A DNA stretch of 29,056 bases from DATMXS01 sp035561355 (GTDB lineage Bacteria > Acidobacteriota > Terriglobia > Bryobacterales > Bryobacteraceae). The notes under the pieces are model-generated. The model worked only from the letters and a program-made list of their open reading frames with translations. It made no database searches and was not told the DNA's origin. Shown here piece by piece: positions 22,482-29,056 of this stretch. The stretch lies in assembly GCA_035561355.1 (NCBI GenBank), contig DATMXS010000418.1:1-29056 (forward strand), written 5' to 3'. A program made the translations under genes and the position numbers. How positions within the stretch are numbered: the stretch's first letter is position 1; every line of letters begins with the position of its first letter.

Positions 22482-25433
22482 CTAGAACGTCCTACCGATC
22501 GTAAACCGGAACGTGCTCCGCTTTTCGAAAAACCAGGGAATCGCCTGGCCGCCGTAGCTCGGGTTCGTAATGGCGTTGACGAAAGTCGCCTCGTTCGGAA
22601 AATACGAGCGGTCCGCAACGATGGGCGGCTGGATGAACTTCTGCACAATGCTCGGGTTGTAGGCCCAGTAAACGCGGAACGGTGCGTTCACCACCGGCAG
22701 CAGAACCTGGAGTTCCAGACCGGTGGACATCCGGATCTGCTGTGTGTCCGGCGCAATCCGCAGCTTTGCGCCGAAGCCTGCCGACGGGAACATCGAATTC
22801 AGTTCCTTCAGCCGGCTCGGGTTCAGTTCCAACTGATCCGCCCGGGAAATTTTATTCAGTCCGGCATCGAAGAACGCGGCCATCGTTACCGGCCCGACAA
22901 TCGGGACGCGGTATTCGAAGTTACCCACGGCCTGCGTGTCGCCGCCCAGCATCGTCATCTGGTAAATCGGAATCGTCTGCGACACCGCCGCCCACTGTTC
23001 GACGCCATTCACGATCACCTTCTGCAAGCGCGTCGAACCGTCCGCGTTCAGCACCGGCACGGTCGCCTGGCTCGGTATGAACGCCATCGGCGTGATGGAC
23101 CAGCTCTCGAAGCCGCGCACGTCCTGCTCGCCACCCATGTAGAAGCGGTTGAACGGAGGCGCCGACTTTCCACCGTAGCCGCTCACGAAGGAACCTAACA
23201 GGCGGTAACCCATGACGTGGTTCTTCTTCAACGGCGACGCGTGGAACATGCGGAACTGAACCGATGGCGCAAACATGTTGACGTTTCCGCCGAGCACGCT
23301 GCCCGCCACACCCATGCTGACGGTCAACTCGCGGCCTCGCGTCGGGGTCATTGGATGATCCACCGAGTTGTAGCTGTAAGAAGGCGTCACCATGCTGGTC
23401 CGGATGCCGGTCAACTGGTTCGGACCGCTCAGTTCCATGAAGTTGTAGTACTTGAAATAGTTATCCGCCGCCGTCGAACGCGTCTGGTACTTCGAGCTCG
23501 AATACCCGTAGCTCATGCTGACGCGTGCGAAACTCCGGCGCAGCGGATAGCTGGTGAACACCGTGAAGCCGCGGCTGTTGGATGTGTAGTTCAGCAGGTT
23601 GTCGGTGCCGAGGGCCTCATAATACGGCATGTAGTTCCGGCCAGAGAACAAGGACACCTCGCGGCCCTGGTCGTAGTTGAACTGCTGCGTGAATACCGTG
23701 AACCCGAGTTGGATCGGCCTATCCAGGAAGTACGGTTCGGTGAAGCCGAACGTGACATTCCGCATGCGGTCGCCCAACTGGCTCTCGATCGAGAGCGTTT
23801 CACCCAGGCCCAGGAAGTTGTTCGTCGAGTAGTTGAACCCAACGAAGCTGCCCGCGATGCCCGACATGCCGCCCGTCAGACCGATCGAGTTCTTGCCCCG
23901 CTCCTTCACCTTGAGGGTGATATCAACGGTGCTCTCCTGCGGGTTGCGCGTGATCTGCGCCGCATCTTCCTTCTTGAGCGCCTCGAAGTACCCGAGCTGG
24001 TTCAGCCGGAGCACACTCAACTCCCACATCTTGGAGTTGAACAGGTCGCCCTCGTCGATCATCAGCTCACGGCGGATGACCTTGTCGCGCGTGGTTGTGT
24101 TGCCCTGAAAATCAATGCGGCGAACGAAGAACTGCTTGCCCTCATCCACGTTGAACGTGAGGTCGAGCTGGTCCGAGCCCGGGACGGGCTCGATCTGAGG
24201 ATCGGGGACGAAATCGATGTAGCCGAAGCGTCCGTACAAGTCGCGGAGCTGATCAATGCCCTTTCGGAATTTCGCCGATTCGAACACGTCGCCCGGCTTC
24301 ATGCCGAACAACTGCGGCGTCAGGGCCTCAGGGACCTTGAACAGCTTCACGCCCACGTAGTTCCAGTTCCTGATCTTATACTTCCGGCCTTCTTCCACCG
24401 GTATCGTTACATCCGCCCGCACGCCGGGCTTGTTCATGTAGAACAGGGGGAAGCGGAACTTGCCGCCGCCCACCTTGCGCATGGTGACCGTATGATCCAG
24501 CGGGCGCGCCATCCAATACCCGCGCTCCTGATAGTAATTCCGGATCATCTCCTTATCCATCTCGAGCTTCGACAGATCGTAGCTCTTGGCGAAAAGGTTT
24601 TCGAAGAGAAGCGAGTGCGGGATGCCGATCGGGCGCAGCCCCTTCATCGCCCGGCGCACCGCACGGTCGCTGAAGACGGTATTGCCCTGAATGTCGATCT
24701 CCCCGACCTTCACCTTCGGGCCTTCGTTCACTTTGAACGTGACCTCCAGGGAAGCGGGCGGGAAATGCTTGAGTTCCGGCGTTACGTCCGCGTACTGACG
24801 GCCGCGCTCGGCCAGAAGTTCTTTTAGAACTACCGAGGCGCGCTGTACCCTGTTCGGATCGTACTGGGACTCCACCGAGAGCCCCACCCGCTTCTCCTTG
24901 AAGCGGTCCAGGATCTCCGACACGGTGGCGGATTTTACGCCGTCATATTTGATCGATCGGACGACCTGCCGTTCGACCAGGACAAACCGGATGATAAGGC
25001 CGTTGCGTCCGGGTTCCGCTTCGAGCGTGATGTCGTCGAAGCGGCCAGTGTTCCACAACTGCATGAAATCGCGGCGGAGCGTCTCCGGGTCGAAGCGGTC
25101 GCCTTTCTTAGTGAAAATCATCGCCCGCAGTGTATCTGCGGGCATGCGGCGAGCGCCGCGGAACTCGATCGCCTCAACGAGGTCCGATGGAGATCCCTCC
25201 GGGGGCTTTGGCGCCTCCGGCGCGGTCTTCGGCTGTTCAAACGGCTGGCCCGGCTGTTGCGGAGCCGTCTCGGGCTTTGCCGGCTCGGCAGCCTCCGGGA
25301 CCGTTTCGAACGGGTTCGCGGGCTTCTTCTCTTGAGGAGGATTCTGAGGTGGCGCGGATTGCGGTGCCTGCGCGCTCAATGCGAACGCGCAAACCAAGAG
25401 TAACCACAGGCGCCGGGGCCTGTTAAACCTCAT
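22482..25433 (-). CDS. bamA: Outer-membrane protein assembly factor BamA
   Basis: The 983-residue protein inserts beta-barrel proteins into the outer membrane. Order: signal peptide (about residues 1-22); a Pro/Glu/Ala-rich linker to about residue 82, longer than usual; five POTRA domains (about 85-500), recognisable by units such as VGEIDIQGNTVFSD and VRRIDFQGNTTTRD; and a 16-strand barrel ending in aromatic GRTF, the expected C-terminal signal. The conserved loop motif VRGF is at residues 772-775. ATG 25433 gives the signal peptide; an AGGAAGG lies 12 bases upstream, which is rather far. ompH follows after the heptad element. The proline-rich linker may span the periplasm. Confidence 0.96.
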   Translation of the reverse strand: MRFNRPRRLWLLLVCAFALSAQAPQSAPPQNPPQEKKPANPFETVPEAAEPAKPETAPQQPGQPFEQPKTAPEAPKPPEGSPSDLVEAIEFRGARRMPADTLRAMIFTKKGDRFDPETLRRDFMQLWNTGRFDDITLEAEPGRNGLIIRFVLVERQVVRSIKYDGVKSATVSEILDRFKEKRVGLSVESQYDPNRVQRASVVLKELLAERGRQYADVTPELKHFPPASLEVTFKVNEGPKVKVGEIDIQGNTVFSDRAVRRAMKGLRPIGIPHSLLFENLFAKSYDLSKLEMDKEMIRNYYQERGYWMARPLDHTVTMRKVGGGKFRFPLFYMNKPGVRADVTIPVEEGRKYKIRNWNYVGVKLFKVPEALTPQLFGMKPGDVFESAKFRKGIDQLRDLYGRFGYIDFVPDPQIEPVPGSDQLDLTFNVDEGKQFFVRRIDFQGNTTTRDKVIRRELMIDEGDLFNSKMWELSVLRLNQLGYFEALKKEDAAQITRNPQESTVDITLKVKERGKNSIGLTGGMSGIAGSFVGFNYSTNNFLGLGETLSIESQLGDRMRNVTFGFTEPYFLDRPIQLGFTVFTQQFNYDQGREVSLFSGRNYMPYYEALGTDNLLNYTSNSRGFTVFTSYPLRRSFARVSMSYGYSSSKYQTRSTAADNYFKYYNFMELSGPNQLTGIRTSMVTPSYSYNSVDHPMTPTRGRELTVSMGVAGSVLGGNVNMFAPSVQFRMFHASPLKKNHVMGYRLLGSFVSGYGGKSAPPFNRFYMGGEQDVRGFESWSITPMAFIPSQATVPVLNADGSTRLQKVIVNGVEQWAAVSQTIPIYQMTMLGGDTQAVGNFEYRVPIVGPVTMAAFFDAGLNKISRADQLELNPSRLKELNSMFPSAGFGAKLRIAPDTQQIRMSTGLELQVLLPVVNAPFRVYWAYNPSIVQKFIQPPIVADRSYFPNEATFVNAITNPSYGGQAIPWFFEKRSTFRFTIGRTF

Positions 25434-25499
25434 GCAGACCTAATTCCTTCCTACTCTGCGCTGACTTCGAGACGTCGGGCTTGCTGCTTTGGTTTCAAC

Positions 25500-25516
25500 C
25501 GGTTGGTACCGAACCG
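25500..25516. promoter_or_regulatory. Palindromic site upstream of bamA
   Basis: CGGTT-GGTACCG-AACCG forms a 5-base inverted repeat around a GGTACC core, 67 bases upstream of the bamA start, in the gap after the membrane-protein gene. It could be an operator or chance. Confidence 0.25.
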
Positions 25517-25534
25517 TCGGCAGAACTGAACCTA

Positions 25535-26125
25535 TCATTCTATCATCGAGCCGGGAGGTGTCCCGGGGGTGTCCTCAGCGTCTGGCGCGGCTGCCGTTTC
25601 AGACTCGCCGGGCATCACGGTCCCGGCCGTCCCCTCCCAAAACTGCCTCCGAAGAACGTCGAGGCGGCGCGGATACTGCCCCAGCACCAACCCATACAAG
25701 AGGTGGCCCGACATGGTCGCTAGCGGCGAGACGTGAATCCCCGCCAGTACGCCCAGACGATCCCAAAACAGCGCATGGGAAAAGTAATACCAGACCAACC
25801 CCGCCAAAATCGCCAGAAGCACTACTCGCGCACGGTTCGCGTACGCCCCGATCAGCATTGCGAAAGCCAGCCCGATGACACCGGCCAGCATCACCACGAC
25901 CGCGATGCCTGCGAGCGTCGGCATGCCGAAACCGCCCCACAGCACCGCCCGCCGATAAAGCACCGATGCCGCCAAGTTTGGCAGAATCCAGGGAGAACGG
26001 CCCAGCAGCGCAGAACTGAGCGCCAGCCACGCCACCATCACAATGCCGCCCAGCACGCCCGCTTGGATTCCGGCCAGAGCGAAAAGAACGTGCGGGGAAA
26101 CCCGGCCATGAGTTTCACCGCTCAT
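25535..26125 (-). CDS. Integral membrane protein of unknown function
   Basis: I do not recognise this 196-residue protein. It has about four hydrophobic helices (about residues 14-40, 62-75, 70-92 and 98-118, with a weaker one near 135-150) and a hydrophilic C-terminal tail rich in Ala, Glu, Pro and Gly (about 165-196). No cysteine pairs, nucleotide motif or signal-peptidase site is visible. It lies 101 bases upstream of bamA on the same strand and could share its transcript, so an envelope role is possible but unproven. Confidence 0.65.
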   Translation of the reverse strand: MSGETHGRVSPHVLFALAGIQAGVLGGIVMVAWLALSSALLGRSPWILPNLAASVLYRRAVLWGGFGMPTLAGIAVVVMLAGVIGLAFAMLIGAYANRARVVLLAILAGLVWYYFSHALFWDRLGVLAGIHVSPLATMSGHLLYGLVLGQYPRRLDVLRRQFWEGTAGTVMPGESETAAAPDAEDTPGTPPGSMIE

Positions 26126-26199
26126 CGGGAAAGGCCTATCCTAGCATGGGGGTGAGGGATAGCGGAGGTATGCTCTCCGCCGCCATCCGTAAGGAGCCC

Positions 26200-27447
26200 A
26201 TGGAACGACGCGTCGTCATTACCGGGATCGGGGCCGTGAGCCCCAACGGCATCGGCCGCGAGGCTTTCTGGACGGCAACCCGCTGCGGCGTCAGCGGTGT
26301 ACGCCAGATCGCTCGCTTTGATCCCACCGGCTTCGCGGTGCGCATCGCCGGTGAGGTCCCCGGCTTCGACGAGTCTGCCTGGATCGCGCCCAAGGATCGG
26401 CCCCATGTCTCCCGCGCCGCCCCCCTCGCCATCGCCGCCGTCAGCGAAGCTCTCGGCGACGCCGCCATCGACCCGTCTTGCCTCGATCGCGATCAACTGC
26501 GCCAGATCGGCCTTGTCCTCGGCTCCGGCGGGGGCAGCGGCGAGTTCATCGAAGAGCAGTACCGGCTGTACTACTCCGGCCGTGAGAAGCAGTGCAGCGT
26601 CTACGTGATCCCGACCTCCACCATCGGAACCCTCGCTGGCGAAGTCTCCATGCGATTCGGCCTCCGCGGCATCAGCCACGTGATCTCCACCGGCTGCACA
26701 TCGTCCACCGACGCGATCGGCTACGCCTACCGCAACATTAAGTACGGCATGCTCGACACTATCGTCGCCGGCGGCGTGGACGCGCCCATCGCTCCGCTGA
26801 TCATCCGCGGCTTCGCCCTCATGCGCATCATGAGCACCCGCTGGAACGACGAGCCGGAGCGCGCCTCCCGCCCCTTCTCGCGTGACCGCGACGGCTTCGT
26901 TATCGCGGAAGGGGCCTGGTTTTTTGTCCTGGAGGAGTACGAGCACGCCCGTGCCCGCGGCGCCCGGATCTACGGCGAGATAGCCGGCTACGGCTCCACG
27001 TGCGAAGCCTACCACCGCGTCCGCCTGGAAGAGTGCGGCGAGGAGCCTGCCCGTGCCATGCGTATGGCCATCGACGAGGGCGGCATCCCACCTGATGCCG
27101 TCGATTACATCAACTATCACGGCACCTCCACCGAGCTGAACGACCGCATTGAGACGCGGGCCGTCCATCTCTGCTTCGACGGCCACGCCCGCCGCCTGCC
27201 CGGCTCCGCCCTCAAGAGCCTCATCGGCCACCCACAAGGCGCCTGCGGAGCCGCGGGAGTAGCGGCTACCCTGCTTGCAATGCGCGACAGCGTGCTGCCG
27301 CCCACGATCAATATTGATGTGCCCGACCCCGAGTGCGACCTGGACTACATCCCGGAGACCGGCCGCCGGCATTCCATAGAATGGGCCGTCTGCAACTGCA
27401 TAGCGTTCGGCTCGAAGAATTCCGCGCTCCTGGTGCGGAAGCTCTGA
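26200..27447 (+). CDS. Beta-ketoacyl-ACP synthase (FabF/KAS II-like)
   Basis: The 415-residue thiolase-fold condensing enzyme joins malonyl-ACP to an acyl chain. The active site is complete: Cys166 (STGCTSSTDA), His307 (NYHGTSTELND), Lys339 and His344 (KSLIGHPQGACGA). ATG 26200 is chosen since MERRVVITGIG is the standard FabF opening and AAGGAG lies 3 bases upstream; the frame is open 18 codons further. No acyl carrier protein, ketoreductase or fabD/G lies nearby, so a secondary-metabolite or special lipid role is as likely as housekeeping synthesis. Codons end in C far more than in the left part of the window, matching the local C-rich plus strand. Confidence 0.92.
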   Translation: MERRVVITGIGAVSPNGIGREAFWTATRCGVSGVRQIARFDPTGFAVRIAGEVPGFDESAWIAPKDRPHVSRAAPLAIAAVSEALGDAAIDPSCLDRDQLRQIGLVLGSGGGSGEFIEEQYRLYYSGREKQCSVYVIPTSTIGTLAGEVSMRFGLRGISHVISTGCTSSTDAIGYAYRNIKYGMLDTIVAGGVDAPIAPLIIRGFALMRIMSTRWNDEPERASRPFSRDRDGFVIAEGAWFFVLEEYEHARARGARIYGEIAGYGSTCEAYHRVRLEECGEEPARAMRMAIDEGGIPPDAVDYINYHGTSTELNDRIETRAVHLCFDGHARRLPGSALKSLIGHPQGACGAAGVAATLLAMRDSVLPPTINIDVPDPECDLDYIPETGRRHSIEWAVCNCIAFGSKNSALLVRKL

Positions 27448-27454
27448 AACGACT

Positions 27455-27593
27455 TTCACCGCAGAGGCGCGGAGACGCAGAGAAGAGCAAGAAGAGGGTA
27501 AGGATAATGCAATTGCTTTGAGATCAGATCTTCTTCTCTCGCTCCCCCTCCTCCCCGTCTTGCTCTTGCCGTTCTCTGCGTCTCTGCGGTGAA
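27455..27593. repeat. Inverted octad-repeat element 3
   Basis: The left arm has TTCACCG and then three 8-base units CGCAGAGG, CGCGGAGA, CGCAGAGA (27460-27483). The right arm has TCTCTGCG twice (27573-27588) followed by GTGAA. The arms are near-complementary over about 22 bases; the spacer holds an AT-richer core with GCAATTGC (27508-27515). The element fills the space between the convergent ketosynthase and crotonase genes. Confidence 0.8.
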
Positions 27594-27605
27594 GCGCTGA
27601 ACGCT

Positions 27606-28361
27606 CTACAGGAGGGACGGCCACGCCGGTTTGCGCTTTTCGCGGAAGGCCGTTACCCCCTCCCGGAAGTCGGCCGACGCGAACGCCGCCGCCCTCGCTC
27701 GCTGCGCCAGTTCTCCGCCCGCCTTCCAATCCAGTCCCCGGGAAAGGCGCGCAAACTCCATGCCTCTGCACACCGCCTCCGGACTTGCCCCCGCCAGTTC
27801 CTCCGCAATCGCCCACGCGCGGTCCTCCAACTCGAACGCCGGAACCACGTGCTGCACCAGCCCCCATTGCAGCGCCTCCTGCGTTCCGAAGATCCGCCCG
27901 GTCAGACTCAGCTCCATCGTTCGCCTTGGCCCGATTGCGGCCTCCACCGCCCTGTACACCTGGAACGGCCAAAGCCCCACGCGAATCTCCGTCAGCCCGA
28001 AGCTAGAGCCCTGCGCAGCTATAGCGATATGCATATTCGCCACCAGACCCAGGCCGCCGGCCAGGGCCGGGCCGCCGATCGCGCCCACCACCGGCACCCT
28101 CAGCCGCGCGCCCGCCGTGAACAATGCCTCGTGCAGTTGTGACAGCGCCGCCGCGTCCACCGCCAGCGCTTCGTCCAGGTCCATGCCGGAGCAGAACACG
28201 CTGCCCTCCGCCTCGAGCAGCACGCAGCCGACGGACTCGTCCCGTTCAGCGTCATCGAACGCGTTCACCAGATCACGGCACATCGCCGCATCGAGCGCAT
28301 TGCGCTTCTCCGGACGGTCCAGCGTCAGCCGCAGTACCCGTCCTTCACGGTTCTTCTTCAA
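27606..28361 (-). CDS. Enoyl-CoA hydratase/isomerase family (crotonase)
   Basis: The 251-residue product has the crotonase fold: LTLDRPEKRNALD near the start, FCSGMDL and GGPALAGGLGLV forming the oxyanion hole, and Glu125 in FGLTEIRVG. The first catalytic Glu of classical hydratases (GGGCE) is Gly here, as in some LiuC/AtuE-type enzymes, so it may be a 3-methylglutaconyl- or geranoyl-type hydratase. No ATG is available: a stop lies just upstream. TTG 28361 is best, with GGAG 7 bases before it; TTG 28367 is possible. It overlaps the preceding AtuA-like gene by 17 bases, so translation is coupled. Confidence 0.85.
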   Translation of the reverse strand: MKKNREGRVLRLTLDRPEKRNALDAAMCRDLVNAFDDAERDESVGCVLLEAEGSVFCSGMDLDEALAVDAAALSQLHEALFTAGARLRVPVVGAIGGPALAGGLGLVANMHIAIAAQGSSFGLTEIRVGLWPFQVYRAVEAAIGPRRTMELSLTGRIFGTQEALQWGLVQHVVPAFELEDRAWAIAEELAGASPEAVCRGMEFARLSRGLDWKAGGELAQRARAAAFASADFREGVTAFREKRKPAWPSLL

Positions 28362-28668
28362 GGGCAATCTCCATTCGCATCAGCGCCGCGCCGAAGGTCT
28401 TGCCCTGCGCGTCGGTCCGCAGGGATACCGTGCCCCCGCCGTCCAGCGCCTCATGCAGCACGAAGTTTAGCGCCGCCAGGTTCGGCAACTCGTACCGCTC
28501 CACTCTACCCTTCACGCGCTCGCCGAAAAAAGCCTTCACGCGCTCCGCGGTTACTTCGCGCAGCAGCACGGGATAGAAGCGGTCCTCCCAGGCGACCACT
28601 CCGATGTTGGCCATGTCGCCCTTGTCGCCGGAACGGCAGTGCGCGATGCGCGCCAGCGCGACCTTCAC
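28345..28668 (-). CDS. AtuA-like small domain protein
   Basis: The 107-residue protein matches the domain that forms the C-terminus of some AtuA proteins and is a separate gene next to others; its marker is SGDKGDMANIGVVA near residues 13-26. It starts with GTG, whose bases overlap the TGA of the preceding AtuA gene (GTGA), and it overlaps the crotonase start downstream. The three genes are therefore one translationally coupled unit. Function is unknown but tied to acyclic isoprenoid or branched acyl-CoA breakdown. Confidence 0.8.
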   Translation of the reverse strand: MKVALARIAHCRSGDKGDMANIGVVAWEDRFYPVLLREVTAERVKAFFGERVKGRVERYELPNLAALNFVLHEALDGGGTVSLRTDAQGKTFGAALMRMEIALEEEP

Positions 28669-29056
28669 TCCACCACCTCCACCACCGGCCGGATCTCGTT
28701 CCGCGGCACAAGCGCCGGCCAGTACGCCACCACTTCCCTTACCTGCGGCCGACCCTCGCCGTATCCGGTCGCAGACGGCGGCCCGCTCAACACCAGCGGA
28801 ACCAACTCCCGTGTGAACCGCTCCACGTGTGCCTTGTTCTGACCCCTCACCCCGATCCGCACCTGCACCTCCGGAGGGTCCGCGCACGGCGCCGCCGCCG
28901 GTCCGTGACATGCGTCCACACCAAAGTACTCCGTGTGCATCGCGTCGAACTCCAGCCCCAGCGCCCGCACCCGCGCCCGCACAATCTCATCCGCCCGCCG
29001 CGCCTTCTGCAACGCATCCGGGCACGAGTACACCAGCGTCCCGAACGCCTTGTACC
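28665..29056 (-). CDS. AtuA family protein (DUF1446), 3' part
   Basis: This gene runs off the window end; about 130 C-terminal residues are visible. They include VYSCPDALQKARRADEIVRA, a Cys-His-Gly segment (ACHGP) and VRGQNKAHVERFTREL, followed by a charged end, compatible with the C-terminal part of the acyclic terpene utilisation protein AtuA. The assignment leans on the neighbouring AtuA-like small protein and crotonase. No start is visible. The stop codon TGA overlaps the next GTG start. Confidence 0.7.
   Translation of the reverse strand, partial: YKAFGTLVYSCPDALQKARRADEIVRARVRALGLEFDAMHTEYFGVDACHGPAAAPCADPPEVQVRIGVRGQNKAHVERFTRELVPLVLSGPPSATGYGEGRPQVREVVAYWPALVPRNEIRPVVEVVE

Noticed and set aside
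23217..24827. Long plus-strand open frame opposite bamA
   Set aside because: Antisense to a clear BamA; composition is typical of a shadow frame and no domain is visible.
21567..26199. dif recombination site near the skew reversal
   Set aside because: I scanned the intergenic stretches by eye and found no 28-base sequence resembling the XerCD consensus; a genome search is needed.
26122..27972. Long minus-strand open frame across the ketosynthase
   Set aside because: It is antisense to the ketosynthase, crosses the repeat element and enters the crotonase gene; Gly/Ala-rich with no family match.
1..29056. CRISPR arrays, tRNA or rRNA genes, insertion sequences
   Set aside because: No regularly spaced repeats of 23-40 bases, no transposase motif and no cloverleaf or rRNA segment was seen.

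Overview
The window is a high-GC, gene-dense bacterial chromosome segment with no tRNA, rRNA, CRISPR, prophage or insertion-sequence gene that I can recognise. The organism has an outer membrane (BamA, an OmpH/Skp chaperone, a lipoprotein). It also carries an exosortase with its EpsI partner, several secreted S9-type hydrolases and short-period intergenic repeats. I infer a soil-type Acidobacteriota (Bryobacterales/Solibacter-like) from this mixture; no marker gene proves it.

Layout. (a) 1-4197, plus strand: a tightly packed run of exosortase, EpsI-family protein, secreted alpha/beta hydrolase, small lipoprotein and secreted protein of unknown function, probably the end of an exopolysaccharide/exosortase locus. 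(b) 4211-7558, minus strand: a J-domain protein, a secreted glutamyl-endopeptidase-like S9 peptidase and a CsbD-like stress protein. (c) 7649-17315: the nitrogen and redox block. A LysR regulator and an 863-residue fusion (Old-Yellow-Enzyme domain plus GltD-like Fe-S/FAD domains) run leftward; gltB and gltD (glutamate synthase) run rightward from the shared control region 11186-11361. That region carries a textbook LysR box and a leader that folds into several hairpins. (d) 17363-21566: a VOC protein, a methanethiol S-methyltransferase (mddA), a GH5-like secreted glycosidase and a secreted TPR protein. (e) 21747-26125, minus strand: unknown membrane protein, bamA and ompH/skp, the outer-membrane protein assembly genes. 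(f) 26200-29056: a stand-alone ketosynthase facing an operon of AtuA (cut by the window end), an AtuA-like small protein and a crotonase, probably for isoprenoid or branched acyl-CoA breakdown.

Points worth most attention: the structured gltB leader and GltC-like divergent control of glutamate synthase; the OYE-GltD fusion next to gltBD; three intergenic inverted repeats built from 7- or 8-base quasi-tandem units (2714-2821, 22382-22474, 27455-27593), one of which supplies a gene's stop codon; and an apparent reversal of strand GC skew in the right part of the window, independent of gene direction.

No gene-free stretch exceeds 300 bases. The longest are 21567-21746 (a GC-rich hairpin), 11186-11361 (gltB control region) and 27448-27605 (repeat element).
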